The position numbers and the translations under genes were made by a program. From NCBI GenBank assembly GCA_029961005.1, contig JASBVW010000007.1, positions 1 to 16,601 on the forward strand: a DNA stretch of 16,601 bases. Direction: 5' to 3'. Shown here one piece after another: positions 1-7,101 of the stretch. The stretch's first letter is position 1. The number at the start of each line of letters is the position of its first letter. Source of the DNA: Bacillota bacterium. GTDB lineage: Bacteria > Bacillota > UBA5301 > JASBVW01. The notes beneath the pieces are model-generated. The model was not told the DNA's origin, made no database searches, and was given only the letters and a program-made list of their open reading frames with translations.

Positions 1-131
1 TTATCATTCTTATTTTTACCCTTCCTGGGCGCAAAATCCTCCTGCAGAAGGCCCCGACCTCAAAACTCACGCAGTCTACCAGACTGAGGCTGCGCCGGTT
101 GGCCAAAAATGGAGGGAAAAGGCAGCCTGCC
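1..131. other. Intergenic region upstream of the ger operon
   Basis: No convincing gene is seen here. The first 20 bases are T-rich and could be the tail of a terminator belonging to a gene outside the window. A perfect 6-bp inverted repeat with a 3-base loop (CAGTCT-acc-AGACTG) lies at 72-86. It has no T-run after it on the + strand, and only a GTTTTG a few bases beyond on the - strand, so terminator function is doubtful. A 43-codon open frame from an ATG at 109 to a TGA at 238-240 has no ribosome binding site and runs through the sigma-G promoter, so it was not called. Confidence 0.4.
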
Positions 132-161
132 GCATAATTCCTCCTTTCCCTGGCCATCCTA
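132..161 (+). promoter_or_regulatory. Probable sigma-G (forespore) promoter of the ger operon
   Basis: GCATA at 132-136 and CATCCTA at 155-161 are separated by exactly 18 bases. This fits the Bacillus sigma-G consensus GYATR-N18-CATNHTA at every defined position. Transcription would begin near 168, leaving a leader of about 80 bases before gerB. Forespore expression under sigma-G is what is known for gerA-family operons, so both sequence and context agree. No competing sigma-A promoter was seen between here and the gene. Confidence 0.7.
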
Positions 162-246
162 CTCCTTAACAAATCTTTACACTCTCCTATTTTTCTTCCT
201 AATCTGCAATTCGGGTCGCCCAAAAAATAACGGAGCGTGAAGTCGG

Positions 247-1443
247 GTGTTGGAGCGGGGTAAGATCTCGGCGCGGCAGCTCTTCTTCCTCGCGCTGGGC
301 TTTCTCCACGGGAATGTGGCCGTCTTCAGCCGCTCTACCCAAACCAAAGAAGACATCTGGGCGGCGGCGCTGCTGGCCGGCGTCGGGGGGGTGCTGCTGG
401 TTTACCTCTACACCGCCCTGGCCGGCTACTTCCCGGAGGAGACCCCCTCCCGTTACGCCCGGCGCCTCCTGGGGCGCCCCCTGGGCACGGCGGTAGGGCT
501 CCTCTATTTCTGGCACGCCCTGTACGTGGGGGCCCTGGTGCTGCGCAGCCTGGGGGAACTGATGACCATCAACTTTTACCTGCAAACGCCGATCCTGGTC
601 TTCGCCCTGAGTACCACCTTACTCACCACCTTCGCCGTCCGGCCGGGCATCGAGGTGCCGGCCCGGATGGCTGAGATCATCGTTCCCTTTGCCCCCCTCT
701 TGCTGCTTCCCCTGTTCGTGCTGCTGGCGGTGGCCTCGCGCATCGTCCACCTGGAGAACCTGACCCCCGTCCTGGTCGGCGGGTTAGGGCCCGTTTTGAA
801 GGGAGCCTGGTCTTTCCTGGCCTTCCCCTACGGGGAACTGGTCTTCTTCCTCTTCATCTTCCCCGCCCTCCACGTGCCGGCCAAAGCCCGCCGGGCGGCA
901 GTTCTGGCCGTAATTCTTTGTTCTTTCTATTTGATCCTCTTTCAATCGCTGGACGTGGCCGTGCTGGGGCCGGAAGCCAGCGGAGCGGAGTTCTTCCCCT
1001 CTTTCATCGTGGCCACCATGATTCAGATCGGCGAGTTTTTAACCCGCATTGAAGCGCTGGTCATGGTGCTCTGGACCGCAGCCATCTTTGTCAAGCTGAC
1101 GGTCTGCCAGTATGTGGCCACGCTGGCCTTGGCCGAGGCCCTGGATCTGCAGGACTTCCACTCCCTGGCCGCGGCCGTGGGTGCCCTGATGATCGCCCTT
1201 TCCATGCTCATCTTCTCGGACGCCCCCAGCCTGGTCGCCTTCTTTGACCGCTACTTCCCCTTCTACTCGCTCCCCTTCTACCTCCTTTTGCCTTTGCTTC
1301 TCTGGGCGGTGGCCAAGCTGCGCGGGCGGCCGGGCAACCCCGCCCCCGGCCAAACGGAGCAGACGACCCACCCCGGAGGGGAGGCGACCCGGCCTGCCCC
1401 ACCGGAACAGCTCCAGGAAGGAGGGGTGTCCCGTGCTCTTTAG
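247..1443 (+). CDS. gerB: GerB-family spore germination permease (germinant receptor B subunit)
   Basis: This is an integral membrane subunit of a nutrient germinant receptor in the spore inner membrane. The family belongs to the APC transporter superfamily (Spore_permease) and is thought to bind the germinant. The protein has 398 residues, slightly longer than the usual ~365. It starts with the typical KISARQLFFLALGF stretch and continues with about ten hydrophobic helices. The last ~40 residues (about 358-398) are a Pro/Gly/Glu-rich polar tail not usual for the family. The start is GTG at 247, with GGAG at 232-235; an in-frame TTG at 250 is an alternative. It is the first gene of the operon, and its stop codon lies 11 bp inside gerA. 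The order B-A-C differs from the A-B-C or A-C-B orders of Bacillus. Which germinant it recognises cannot be told. Confidence 0.92.
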   Translation: MLERGKISARQLFFLALGFLHGNVAVFSRSTQTKEDIWAAALLAGVGGVLLVYLYTALAGYFPEETPSRYARRLLGRPLGTAVGLLYFWHALYVGALVLRSLGELMTINFYLQTPILVFALSTTLLTTFAVRPGIEVPARMAEIIVPFAPLLLLPLFVLLAVASRIVHLENLTPVLVGGLGPVLKGAWSFLAFPYGELVFFLFIFPALHVPAKARRAAVLAVILCSFYLILFQSLDVAVLGPEASGAEFFPSFIVATMIQIGEFLTRIEALVMVLWTAAIFVKLTVCQYVATLALAEALDLQDFHSLAAAVGALMIALSMLIFSDAPSLVAFFDRYFPFYSLPFYLLLPLLLWAVAKLRGRPGNPAPGQTEQTTHPGGEATRPAPPEQLQEGGVSRAL

Positions 1444-3094
1444 ACTCTTGCGGCGGTTGGCCGGAGGCAGCCGGAAGCGCAAGGGCATCCCAAAAGGAGG
1501 GCAGCCGCCCTTCCACCCCGGACCCGTGACGGAAGAGGAGCTGGCCCGCCTGCCGCTCCCCGCTTCTCTGGAGCAAAGCGTGTCCTTGATCCAGGGGCTC
1601 TTGGGCCACGCCGCCGATCTCATCGTGCGGGAGGTGCTCCTCCCCTCCACCCCGCCCGCCCGGGCGGCCATCCTCTTCATCGAACACCTGGTGGATAAGG
1701 ACGACCTGCAGCAGCACATCCTGAAACCCCTCCTCCTGGAGGTGGCGGCCACGGCCCGGGTGGCAGCTCTGGCCGGGCGCAACCTGCTGACGCGGCTGGT
1801 CGAGACCGCCCTCTCCGACCGCAAGGCCATCCCGGCCGCCAACGCCCTGCAAGCCACGGAGGGGCTCCTGGACGGCGACACGCTTTTGCTCCTGGACGGC
1901 TCCCCGCAAGGGCTCATCCTCACCTCTCGAGGCGGAGAAGGCCGGGCGGTAGAAGAACCCGACACCGAGTCGGTGGTCCGCGGCCCCCGGGAGGGTTTTA
2001 CAGAGAGGCTCCACACCAACCTCTCCCTCCTCCGGCGCAAGATCAAGTCCCCCAACCTGCGCACAGAGAGCTTGCGCCTGGGGCGGGTAACCCGCACCCA
2101 GGTGGTATTGGCTTACATCGAAGGGCTGGCCAACCGGCGGATCGTGGAGGAGGTGCGCCGCCGCCTGCAGCGCATCGAGATCGACGGAGTTCTGGAGAGC
2201 GCGTACGTGGAAGAGTTCATCGAGGACTCCCCCTTCTCTCCTTTCCCCCAAGTGGCCGCCACGGAGCGGCCGGACCGGGTGGCGGCCGGCCTCCTGGAGG
2301 GTCGGGTGGCCATCCTGGTGGACGGCAGCCCTTTCGCCCTTACCGTACCGGCCGTCGCTTCCGAGTTCTTCCTTTCTTCGGAAGATTACTACGCGCGGGT
2401 CCCCATCGTGATCCTGGTCCGCTTCGTGCGCTTCGTCTCTTTCTTTGTAGCTCTCCTTGCCCCCGCCGTCTACGTGGCCCTCACCACCTACCACCAGGAG
2501 ATGCTACCCACCCCTCTGGCAATGGCCATCGCCGCCGGCCGCGAGGGGGTCCCCTTCCCGGCGGTGGTGGAGGCTCTGCTGATGGTCTTCACCTTTGAGG
2601 TCCTGCGGGAGGCCGGGGTGCGCATGCCCCGCCCCCTGGGCCAGGCCATCAGCATCGTGGGGGCCTTGGTCATTGGCGAGACGGCGGTGCAGGCCGGGCT
2701 GGCCACCCCCTTGATGCTCATCGTCATTGCCATCACCGCCATCGCCTCCTTCGCCTTCCCCAGCCCCTCCATGGTCATGGCCACGCGCCTTCTGGCCTTC
2801 CCTATGGTGCTCCTGGCGGCCATGCTAGGGATCTTTGGCATCATCTGGGGGCTCTTGGCCATTCTGATCCACCTGGTGCAGCTTCGCTCCTTCGGCATCC
2901 CTTACCTCTGGCCCTACGCTCCGCTCTCTCTGCCCGACCTGCGCGACTCCCTCAGCCGCCTGCACTGGTGGTGGATGAGGGAGCGGCCCTCTCTCATGAC
3001 GCCGGAGAACGCAGAGCGGGTGCCTCCGGGGCAACGGCCCTGGCCGCCGCGACCGCACCGGGGGCAGAAAAAGAGGGGTGAGGAGCGGCCATGA
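1433..3094 (+). CDS. gerA: GerA-family spore germination protein (germinant receptor A subunit)
   Basis: This is the A subunit of the spore germinant receptor: a soluble N-terminal domain followed by a membrane domain. Recent Bacillus work describes GerA proteins as nutrient-gated ion channels. The protein has 553 residues. Family hallmarks are visible: the EPDTESVVRGPREGF stretch (about residues 175-190), an SSEDYY motif just before the membrane part, helices over about 320-480 including PSPSMVMATR, and a late RSFGIPYLWPYAP motif. The start is GTG at 1433 because AAGGAGGGG sits 7 bases upstream and the alignable sequence begins there; the same frame stays open upstream to 1244 but reads as an off-frame shadow of gerB. 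It overlaps gerB by 11 bp and gerC by 4 bp (ATGA), indicating translational coupling. The C-terminal ~40 residues are basic and Pro-rich. Confidence 0.95.
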   Translation: MLFRLLRRLAGGSRKRKGIPKGGQPPFHPGPVTEEELARLPLPASLEQSVSLIQGLLGHAADLIVREVLLPSTPPARAAILFIEHLVDKDDLQQHILKPLLLEVAATARVAALAGRNLLTRLVETALSDRKAIPAANALQATEGLLDGDTLLLLDGSPQGLILTSRGGEGRAVEEPDTESVVRGPREGFTERLHTNLSLLRRKIKSPNLRTESLRLGRVTRTQVVLAYIEGLANRRIVEEVRRRLQRIEIDGVLESAYVEEFIEDSPFSPFPQVAATERPDRVAAGLLEGRVAILVDGSPFALTVPAVASEFFLSSEDYYARVPIVILVRFVRFVSFFVALLAPAVYVALTTYHQEMLPTPLAMAIAAGREGVPFPAVVEALLMVFTFEVLREAGVRMPRPLGQAISIVGALVIGETAVQAGLATPLMLIVIAITAIASFAFPSPSMVMATRLLAFPMVLLAAMLGIFGIIWGLLAILIHLVQLRSFGIPYLWPYAPLSLPDLRDSLSRLHWWWMRERPSLMTPENAERVPPGQRPWPPRPHRGQKKRGEERP

Positions 3095-4566
3095 AGAAGC
3101 TCTTCCCCCTCACGGCCGCCCTGGCCCTCGCTTCCCTTCTCCTGGCCGGTTGCTGGGACCGGCGGGAGATCAACGATCTGGCCTTTGTGATGGCCCTCGG
3201 GATCGATAAGGGCTCGCGGCCCGGCACCTTCATCTTCACCGCCCAGGTGGCGGTGCCCAGTGAGTTTGCCGCCAGCCGAGGGCAGGGAGGCGGAGGGGAT
3301 CGCGGCAGTCCTTTACCTCCCGTGTGGATTACCTCCGTGGAAGGCGAGAGCCTGATGGACGCCCGCCGGCGCCTGGCGGAGTGGGGACCCCGTCGCGATT
3401 ACTACGCCCACGCCGAGGTGGTAGTGCTGGGAGAGGAGCTGGCCCGGCAAGGCATCGCCGAGGTGCTGGACTTCCTCCAGCGCCATCCCGAGGTGCGCCG
3501 CACCTCCCACCTCTTCGTGGCCGAGGGTACAGCCCAGAGCATTCTTCAGGCTCATCCGCGCCTGGACCCCATCCCGGGCATGGCGGTGCGGAGTTTGGTG
3601 CGCTGGAGCCCCCTGGCCGGGACGGCCCAACCGGTCACTCTGCAGGAGGCCCTGTGCATGTTGTTTACAGGTCGCACCCAGCTCGTCCTCCCGCGCCTGG
3701 CCCTCACCACCGCCCTGGAGCAGCCACCAGGCCAGGCCAAGCCGACAGACGCGCAGGGAGGCAACACCTCTGAGGGTGGCGCCAATACATCCGAGGGTAG
3801 CTCCTCCGACGGCCGCCGGGAAAAAGGCGGAAAAGGGCCAGCAAAGGAGGCCGGAGAAGGGGCGCCGCCGAAGCCCCACGGCAGTGAACTGCGCCTGATG
3901 GGGGGAGCCGTCTTTAAAGGGGACCGCCTGGTGGGCTGGCTCGACCGCAGGGAGACCCGGGGCTACATGTGGATCCGGGGCCAAAAGCACGGCGGCATCA
4001 CCATCGTTTCCCCCACCCCCGCTCCCCCCGGGCGGGCCAGTATAGAGATCATCCGCGGCCGGGCCCGCCTCGTTCCCGAGCTGGTTTCCGGGCGGCTGCG
4101 GATGCGCGTCCAAGTGAAGGAGGAAGGGAATGTGGTGGAATCCATGGCCCCCCTGGACTTCACCAAGGCGGAGCTGGTCCGCTCCCTGGAGCGGCGCACG
4201 GCCACCGCCATCCGCGGCGAGATTATGGCGGCCCTGCAGCGCGCGCAAAAAGAATACCGGTCCGACATCTTCGGCTTCGGAGCCGCCGTCTACCGCCGCT
4301 ACCCGGGGCTGTGGCGGCAGATCGAGCAGGACTGGGACCGCATCTACCCCGACCTGGAGGTGGTGGTGGAGGTCACGTCCAGGATTCGCCGCACCATGCA
4401 GACCTATCAGGGGCTGCCCCTCTCTTCTTCGCCGCCGCAGCCGGAGCAGCGCCAGGGCGGCCAAACCCAGCGAGAGGGCCAAAAAAGCGGCTCCTCACCG
4501 CACCAGGGCCGGAGCGGGCAGGGAGGCATCTCTTCTCCCTCGGCGCGGGGAGGGACCCGGCCGTGA
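3091..4566 (+). CDS. gerC: GerC-family germination lipoprotein (germinant receptor C subunit)
   Basis: This is the lipoprotein subunit of the germinant receptor, attached to the outer face of the spore inner membrane. The signal peptide ends in the lipobox LLAGC, so Cys21 is the lipidated residue. It is followed by the family signature WDRREINDLAF...ALGID. The conserved C-terminal domain covers roughly residues 265-440. At 491 residues it is about 100 longer than typical GerC proteins. The excess is a Gly/Ser/Thr/Lys-rich insertion at about 210-264, containing a short NTSEG repeat, and a Gln/Ser/Gly/Arg-rich tail from about 440. The start ATG overlaps the gerA stop (ATGA), and the stop TGA overlaps the next start (GTGA). 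Assignment to the family is secure; the role of the extra segments is unknown. Confidence 0.93.
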   Translation: MKKLFPLTAALALASLLLAGCWDRREINDLAFVMALGIDKGSRPGTFIFTAQVAVPSEFAASRGQGGGGDRGSPLPPVWITSVEGESLMDARRRLAEWGPRRDYYAHAEVVVLGEELARQGIAEVLDFLQRHPEVRRTSHLFVAEGTAQSILQAHPRLDPIPGMAVRSLVRWSPLAGTAQPVTLQEALCMLFTGRTQLVLPRLALTTALEQPPGQAKPTDAQGGNTSEGGANTSEGSSSDGRREKGGKGPAKEAGEGAPPKPHGSELRLMGGAVFKGDRLVGWLDRRETRGYMWIRGQKHGGITIVSPTPAPPGRASIEIIRGRARLVPELVSGRLRMRVQVKEEGNVVESMAPLDFTKAELVRSLERRTATAIRGEIMAALQRAQKEYRSDIFGFGAAVYRRYPGLWRQIEQDWDRIYPDLEVVVEVTSRIRRTMQTYQGLPLSSSPPQPEQRQGGQTQREGQKSGSSPHQGRSGQGGISSPSARGGTRP

Positions 4567-4778
4567 TCGCCCTGCTCGTCCTGTCCTTCCTCCTTTTGGC
4601 CGCAGCCGAGGGGCGCCCCCTGGTGCGGGAGCGCCTCTGGCGGGAGCTGGCCGTCTTCCTGGTCCTCTGGGCCGTGGCGCTGGCCTGGAGCCTGGAGCAG
4701 GCCTTGGGCTTGACCGCCCTCAACCCCACGGACGGGATCATTTGGGTCCTGGAACGCTTGCTGCACCTGAGCAAGTAA
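4563..4778 (+). CDS. Small two-helix membrane protein, probable germinant receptor D subunit
   Basis: This 71-residue protein begins at GTG 4563, sharing GTGA with the gerC stop, so it is translationally coupled to the receptor genes. Two hydrophobic helices are visible, at about residues 2-15 and 29-47. They are joined by a charged stretch (GRPLVRERLWRE), and the C-terminus carries an NPTDGI motif. Size, two-helix topology and position match the 'D' proteins found in or beside gerA-type operons of Bacillus species, which modulate germination through their receptor. Such genes are often missed because they are short. The same bases are open in other frames, but only this reading gives membrane helices and perfect coupling. 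The identification rests on topology and context, not on a diagnostic motif. Confidence 0.72.
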   Translation: MIALLVLSFLLLAAAEGRPLVRERLWRELAVFLVLWAVALAWSLEQALGLTALNPTDGIIWVLERLLHLSK

Positions 4779-4782
4779 AGAA

Positions 4783-4810
4783 GCCCCGGGGGTGGATCCA
4801 CCCCCGGGGC
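4783..4810. terminator. Perfect palindrome between convergent units, probable bidirectional terminator
   Basis: A perfect 14 + 14 base inverted repeat with no unpaired loop bases (centre GGATCC) lies four bases after the stop of the D-subunit gene and eight bases beyond the stop of the convergent merR gene. Transcription from the - strand side meets a T-rich stretch (TTCTTTACT) directly after the stem, which fits intrinsic termination of the glnA-merR unit. On the + strand side no T-run follows, so termination of the ger operon here would be weaker. Confidence 0.7.
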
Positions 4811-4818
4811 GGCGCCTC

Positions 4819-5115
4819 TCAAGGCAGCGGGGGGTTTTCTTCCGGGCCTCGCCCGGTGGGCCCTTGGCCGCTCTTCTCCAAGATCAGCCGCACCATCCCG
4901 GTGGTCAGCCCCCTGTTCATGAGTTCGCCTATCCACCGCAGCCGAGCTATGTCGCGTTCTGAGTAGAGCCGGTGGTTGCCCTGCGAGCGGGCGGGGGCGA
5001 TCAGCCCCTTCTTCTCGTAGTACCGGATGCGCCGCCCCGTCAGCCCGGTGAGGCGCTCCACCACCCCCATGGGGTAAATGGGTTCCTCGCTCTGACAGTT
5101 CCTCCCCGCGCTCAT
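4819..5115 (-). CDS. glnR: MerR-family regulator, GlnR/TnrA-like
   Basis: This is a probable nitrogen-responsive repressor of glnA. The 98 residues contain a MerR winged-helix domain at about 13-80. Helix-turn-helix plus wing motifs are visible (PMGVVERLTGLTGRRIRYYE, then KGLIAPARSQGNHRLYS), which closely resemble Bacillus GlnR and TnrA. Bacillus GlnR (~135 residues) and TnrA (~110) end in a tail that contacts feedback-inhibited glutamine synthetase or controls dimerisation. Here the domain is followed only by ~18 Gly/Pro/Glu residues, so that tail is absent. The ATG at 5115 has AGGAGA nine bases upstream. It lies 32 bp after glnA on the same strand, the reverse of the Bacillus glnR-glnA order. 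Membership in the GlnR branch is likely; whether it senses nitrogen the same way is open. Confidence 0.82.
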   Translation of the reverse strand: MSAGRNCQSEEPIYPMGVVERLTGLTGRRIRYYEKKGLIAPARSQGNHRLYSERDIARLRWIGELMNRGLTTGMVRLILEKSGQGPTGRGPEENPPLP

Positions 5116-5147
5116 GGGCTCGCCTCTCCTCGCGCCGTCGCGGGCGC

Positions 5148-6563
5148 TTAAATGTCGTAGTAGAGGGCGAACTCGTACGGATGCGGCCGCTGGCGGATGG
5201 CATCCACTTCCTTGGTCCGCTTGTACTCGATCCAGGTCTGAATCAGGTCTTCGTTGAAGACCCCGCCCTGGAGGAGGAACTCGTGATCCTTCTCCAAAGC
5301 GTCCAGGGCTTCTTCCAAGGAACCGGGCAGGCTGGGGATCTTGACCCCCGGCCCCACCTCATAAAGGTTGCGATCCATGGGCTGGCCCGGGTCAATCTTG
5401 TTCCGGATGCCGTCCAAACCGGCCATCAGCATGGCAGCAAAGGCCAGGTACGGGTTGCAGGAGGGGTCGGGCGGGCGGAACTCGATCCGCTTCGCTTTGG
5501 GATTGCGCGAGTACATGGGCACCCGCACCGCGGCGCTCCGGTTGCGCTGGGAGTAGACCAGGTTGACCGGCGCCTCAAAACCCGGAACCAATCGCTTGTA
5601 AGAGTTGGTGGTGGGGCTGCACAGGGCCGCCAAGGCCGGGCCGTGTTTCAAAAGCCCTCCGATGTAGTAGAGAGCCAGCTGGCTCAGGCCGGCGTAGCCG
5701 GCAGGGTCGTAAAAGAGCGGGGTATCTCCCTTCCAGAGGCTCTGGTGGGTGTGCATCCCCGAGCCGTTGTCCTGGAAGAGCGGCTTGGGCATGAAGGTGG
5801 CGGTCTTGCCGTACTTGCGGGCCGTGTTCTTGACGATGTACTTGTAGAGCATGACCTGGTCCGCCATGCGGGTCAAGGTGGTAAACTTCATGTCAATCTC
5901 CGCCTGCCCCGCCGTGGCCACCTCGTGGTGCTGGCACTCCACCGCAATCCCGGCTTCCATCATGGTCAAAACCATGGCCGTGCGCAGGTTGCTCATGGCG
6001 TCCACCGGGGGCACGGGGAAGTACCCTTCCTTATTGCGCGGCCGGTAGCCGTGGTTGCCCGGCTCGTCCTTGCCGGAGTTCCAGATGCCTTCCTCTGAGT
6101 CGAGGAAGTAATAGCCGTAGTGCTGATTCTGGTCGAAGCGGACGTGGTCCAGGATGAAGAACTCCGCCTCCGGCCCCCAGTAGCTGGTGTCGGCGATCCC
6201 GGTGGACTTCAGGTACGCCTCGGCCCGCTGGGCCACGGCCCGGGGGTCGCGGTTGTAGACCTCGCCGGTGATGGGATCCACTACGTTGCAGATGAGGCTC
6301 AACGTAGGAACTTCAGTGAAGGGATCCAGGATAGCCGTATCGGGGTCGGGGATGAGCAGCATGTCGCTCTCGTTGATGGTCTTGAAACCGCGGATGCTAG
6401 AACCGTCAAAGCCCAAGCCTTCCTCGAAGCTCTTTTCGCTTAGTTCCTCGATGGGGACGGTAAAGTGCTGCCAGGTACCTGGAAGGTCCACAAACTTCAC
6501 ATCGACCATCCGCACCTGCTTCTCCCTGGCCCAAGCCAGAACTTCTTTCGGTGAGCGCGCCAT
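5148..6563 (-). CDS. glnA: Glutamine synthetase, type I (GSI-beta-like)
   Basis: The enzyme makes glutamine from glutamate, ammonia and ATP in the cytoplasm, the main entry of ammonium into metabolism. The chosen start at ATG 6563 gives 471 residues and has CCTCCTC (read AGGAGG on the coding strand) ten bases upstream. The open frame extends 35 codons further but would run through the promoter. Visible motifs are GFDGSSIRGF (about 50-60), GPEAEFF (about 130), HHEVATAGQ, the ATP-site KPLFQDNGSGMHTHQS (about 257-272) and RNLYEV. Tyr401 in the last corresponds to the adenylylated Tyr397 of E. coli. Length and insert pattern (YFLDSEEGIWNSG...GYFPVPPVDAMS) match the GSI-beta subtype rather than the ~444-residue GSI-alpha usual in Firmicutes. 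It is transcribed with the downstream GlnR-like gene. Confidence 0.96.
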   Translation of the reverse strand: MARSPKEVLAWAREKQVRMVDVKFVDLPGTWQHFTVPIEELSEKSFEEGLGFDGSSIRGFKTINESDMLLIPDPDTAILDPFTEVPTLSLICNVVDPITGEVYNRDPRAVAQRAEAYLKSTGIADTSYWGPEAEFFILDHVRFDQNQHYGYYFLDSEEGIWNSGKDEPGNHGYRPRNKEGYFPVPPVDAMSNLRTAMVLTMMEAGIAVECQHHEVATAGQAEIDMKFTTLTRMADQVMLYKYIVKNTARKYGKTATFMPKPLFQDNGSGMHTHQSLWKGDTPLFYDPAGYAGLSQLALYYIGGLLKHGPALAALCSPTTNSYKRLVPGFEAPVNLVYSQRNRSAAVRVPMYSRNPKAKRIEFRPPDPSCNPYLAFAAMLMAGLDGIRNKIDPGQPMDRNLYEVGPGVKIPSLPGSLEEALDALEKDHEFLLQGGVFNEDLIQTWIEYKRTKEVDAIRQRPHPYEFALYYDI

Positions 6564-6589
6564 ACGCCAAAAACCTCCTCCGCGTAAAT

Positions 6590-6637
6590 CTGACATGATC
6601 TTAACACGGAGGAAGGTATGTGTCAAGTCCTTGTTAA
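6590..6637. promoter_or_regulatory. Symmetric array of TGTYAR half-sites over the glnA promoter, candidate operator
   Basis: On the + strand, CTGACA (6590-6595) and TTAACA (6601-6606) are followed by TGTCAA (6621-6626) and TGTTAA (6632-6637). The spacers are 5, 14 and 5 bases. Each arm is therefore a direct repeat of a TGTYAR half-site with an 11-bp period, and the two arms face each other in inverted orientation. The inner half-sites coincide with the -35 and -10 boxes. The half-site resembles that of GlnR/TnrA boxes (TGTNA), but the classical TGTNA-N7-TNACA layout is not present. Binding by the linked MerR regulator is an inference. Confidence 0.4.
6598..6626 (-). promoter_or_regulatory. 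Sigma-A promoter of glnA-merR
   Basis: Reading the - strand, a perfect TTGACA -35 box (6626-6621) is followed after exactly 17 bases by TAAGAT (6603-6598), a 5/6 match to the -10 consensus. Transcription would start near 6591, about 28 bases before the glnA ATG. It lies directly after the stop codon of the upstream acetyltransferase gene with no terminator between them, so glnA can be made from its own promoter as well as by read-through. Confidence 0.82.
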
Positions 6638-7101
6638 GAGCGCAGGTCCAAAATGAGGGCCACCTCATCGCAGTGGGGAAATTTGGGGCAGTTGATGCAG
6701 TCCCGCCAGACCTTCTGCGGCAGCTCTTCTTTGGCGATGGGCCGAAAACCGCACCTCTGGAAGAAACCGGGCTGATAGGTCAGGGCGAAGACGCGGGGGA
6801 TGCCCAACTCTCCCGCTTCCGCAAGCAGGGCCTCCACCAGCCTTTTCCCAATACCCCGGCGGGTGTAGGCGGGATCCACGGCCACAGCCCGCACCTCCGC
6901 CAGGTCTTCCCACACGATGTGCAGGGCACCGGTGCCGACCACCCGGGGCCCGTCCTGGGCCACCACAAAGTCGCGCAGGCTTTCGTACAGCATGCTGAGA
7001 GAACGGGGCAGCATGAGTCCCTCCGCGGCATAAGAGTTGATTAGGCGGTGGATCTGTTCTACGTCGTGAATGCGGGCCTTGCGAATCTGCACTTCCCCCA
7101 C
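6634..7101 (-). CDS. GNAT N-acetyltransferase, probable short ArgA-type N-acetylglutamate synthase
   Basis: This probably transfers acetyl from acetyl-CoA to glutamate, the first step of arginine synthesis. The protein has 155 residues and is a single GNAT domain. The acetyl-CoA loop RRGIGKRL lies at 81-88 after the beta-strand EVRAVAVDP, and TYQPGFFQRCGF occurs near 108-119. After the fold comes a cysteine cluster, C135-x2-C138-x5-C144, in DCINCPKFPHCDE, typical of this stand-alone thermophile branch and suggestive of a metal site. The start GTG at 7101 has GGAGG eight bases upstream and begins where the domain begins. An in-frame ATG at 7173, with AGGTGG ahead of it, would add 24 residues and remains possible. 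It lies just upstream of glnA, linking glutamate use with glutamine synthesis. Substrate assignment is from family resemblance. Confidence 0.8.
   Translation of the reverse strand: MGEVQIRKARIHDVEQIHRLINSYAAEGLMLPRSLSMLYESLRDFVVAQDGPRVVGTGALHIVWEDLAEVRAVAVDPAYTRRGIGKRLVEALLAEAGELGIPRVFALTYQPGFFQRCGFRPIAKEELPQKVWRDCINCPKFPHCDEVALILDLRS

Noticed and set aside
109..240. 43-codon open frame upstream of gerB
   Set aside because: It has no ribosome binding site and contains the sigma-G promoter.
1039..2494. Long - strand open frames opposite gerB/gerA
   Set aside because: They run antisense to confident germination genes, have Arg/Gly/Ala-rich composition typical of GC-rich shadows and show no family motif.
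3313..4482. 389-codon - strand open frame opposite gerC
   Set aside because: gerC is secure from its lipobox and family signature; the antisense product shows no recognisable domain.
5181..6443. + strand open frames opposite glnA
   Set aside because: glnA motifs are unambiguous; these frames are rich in Gly, His, Val and Arg and have no support.
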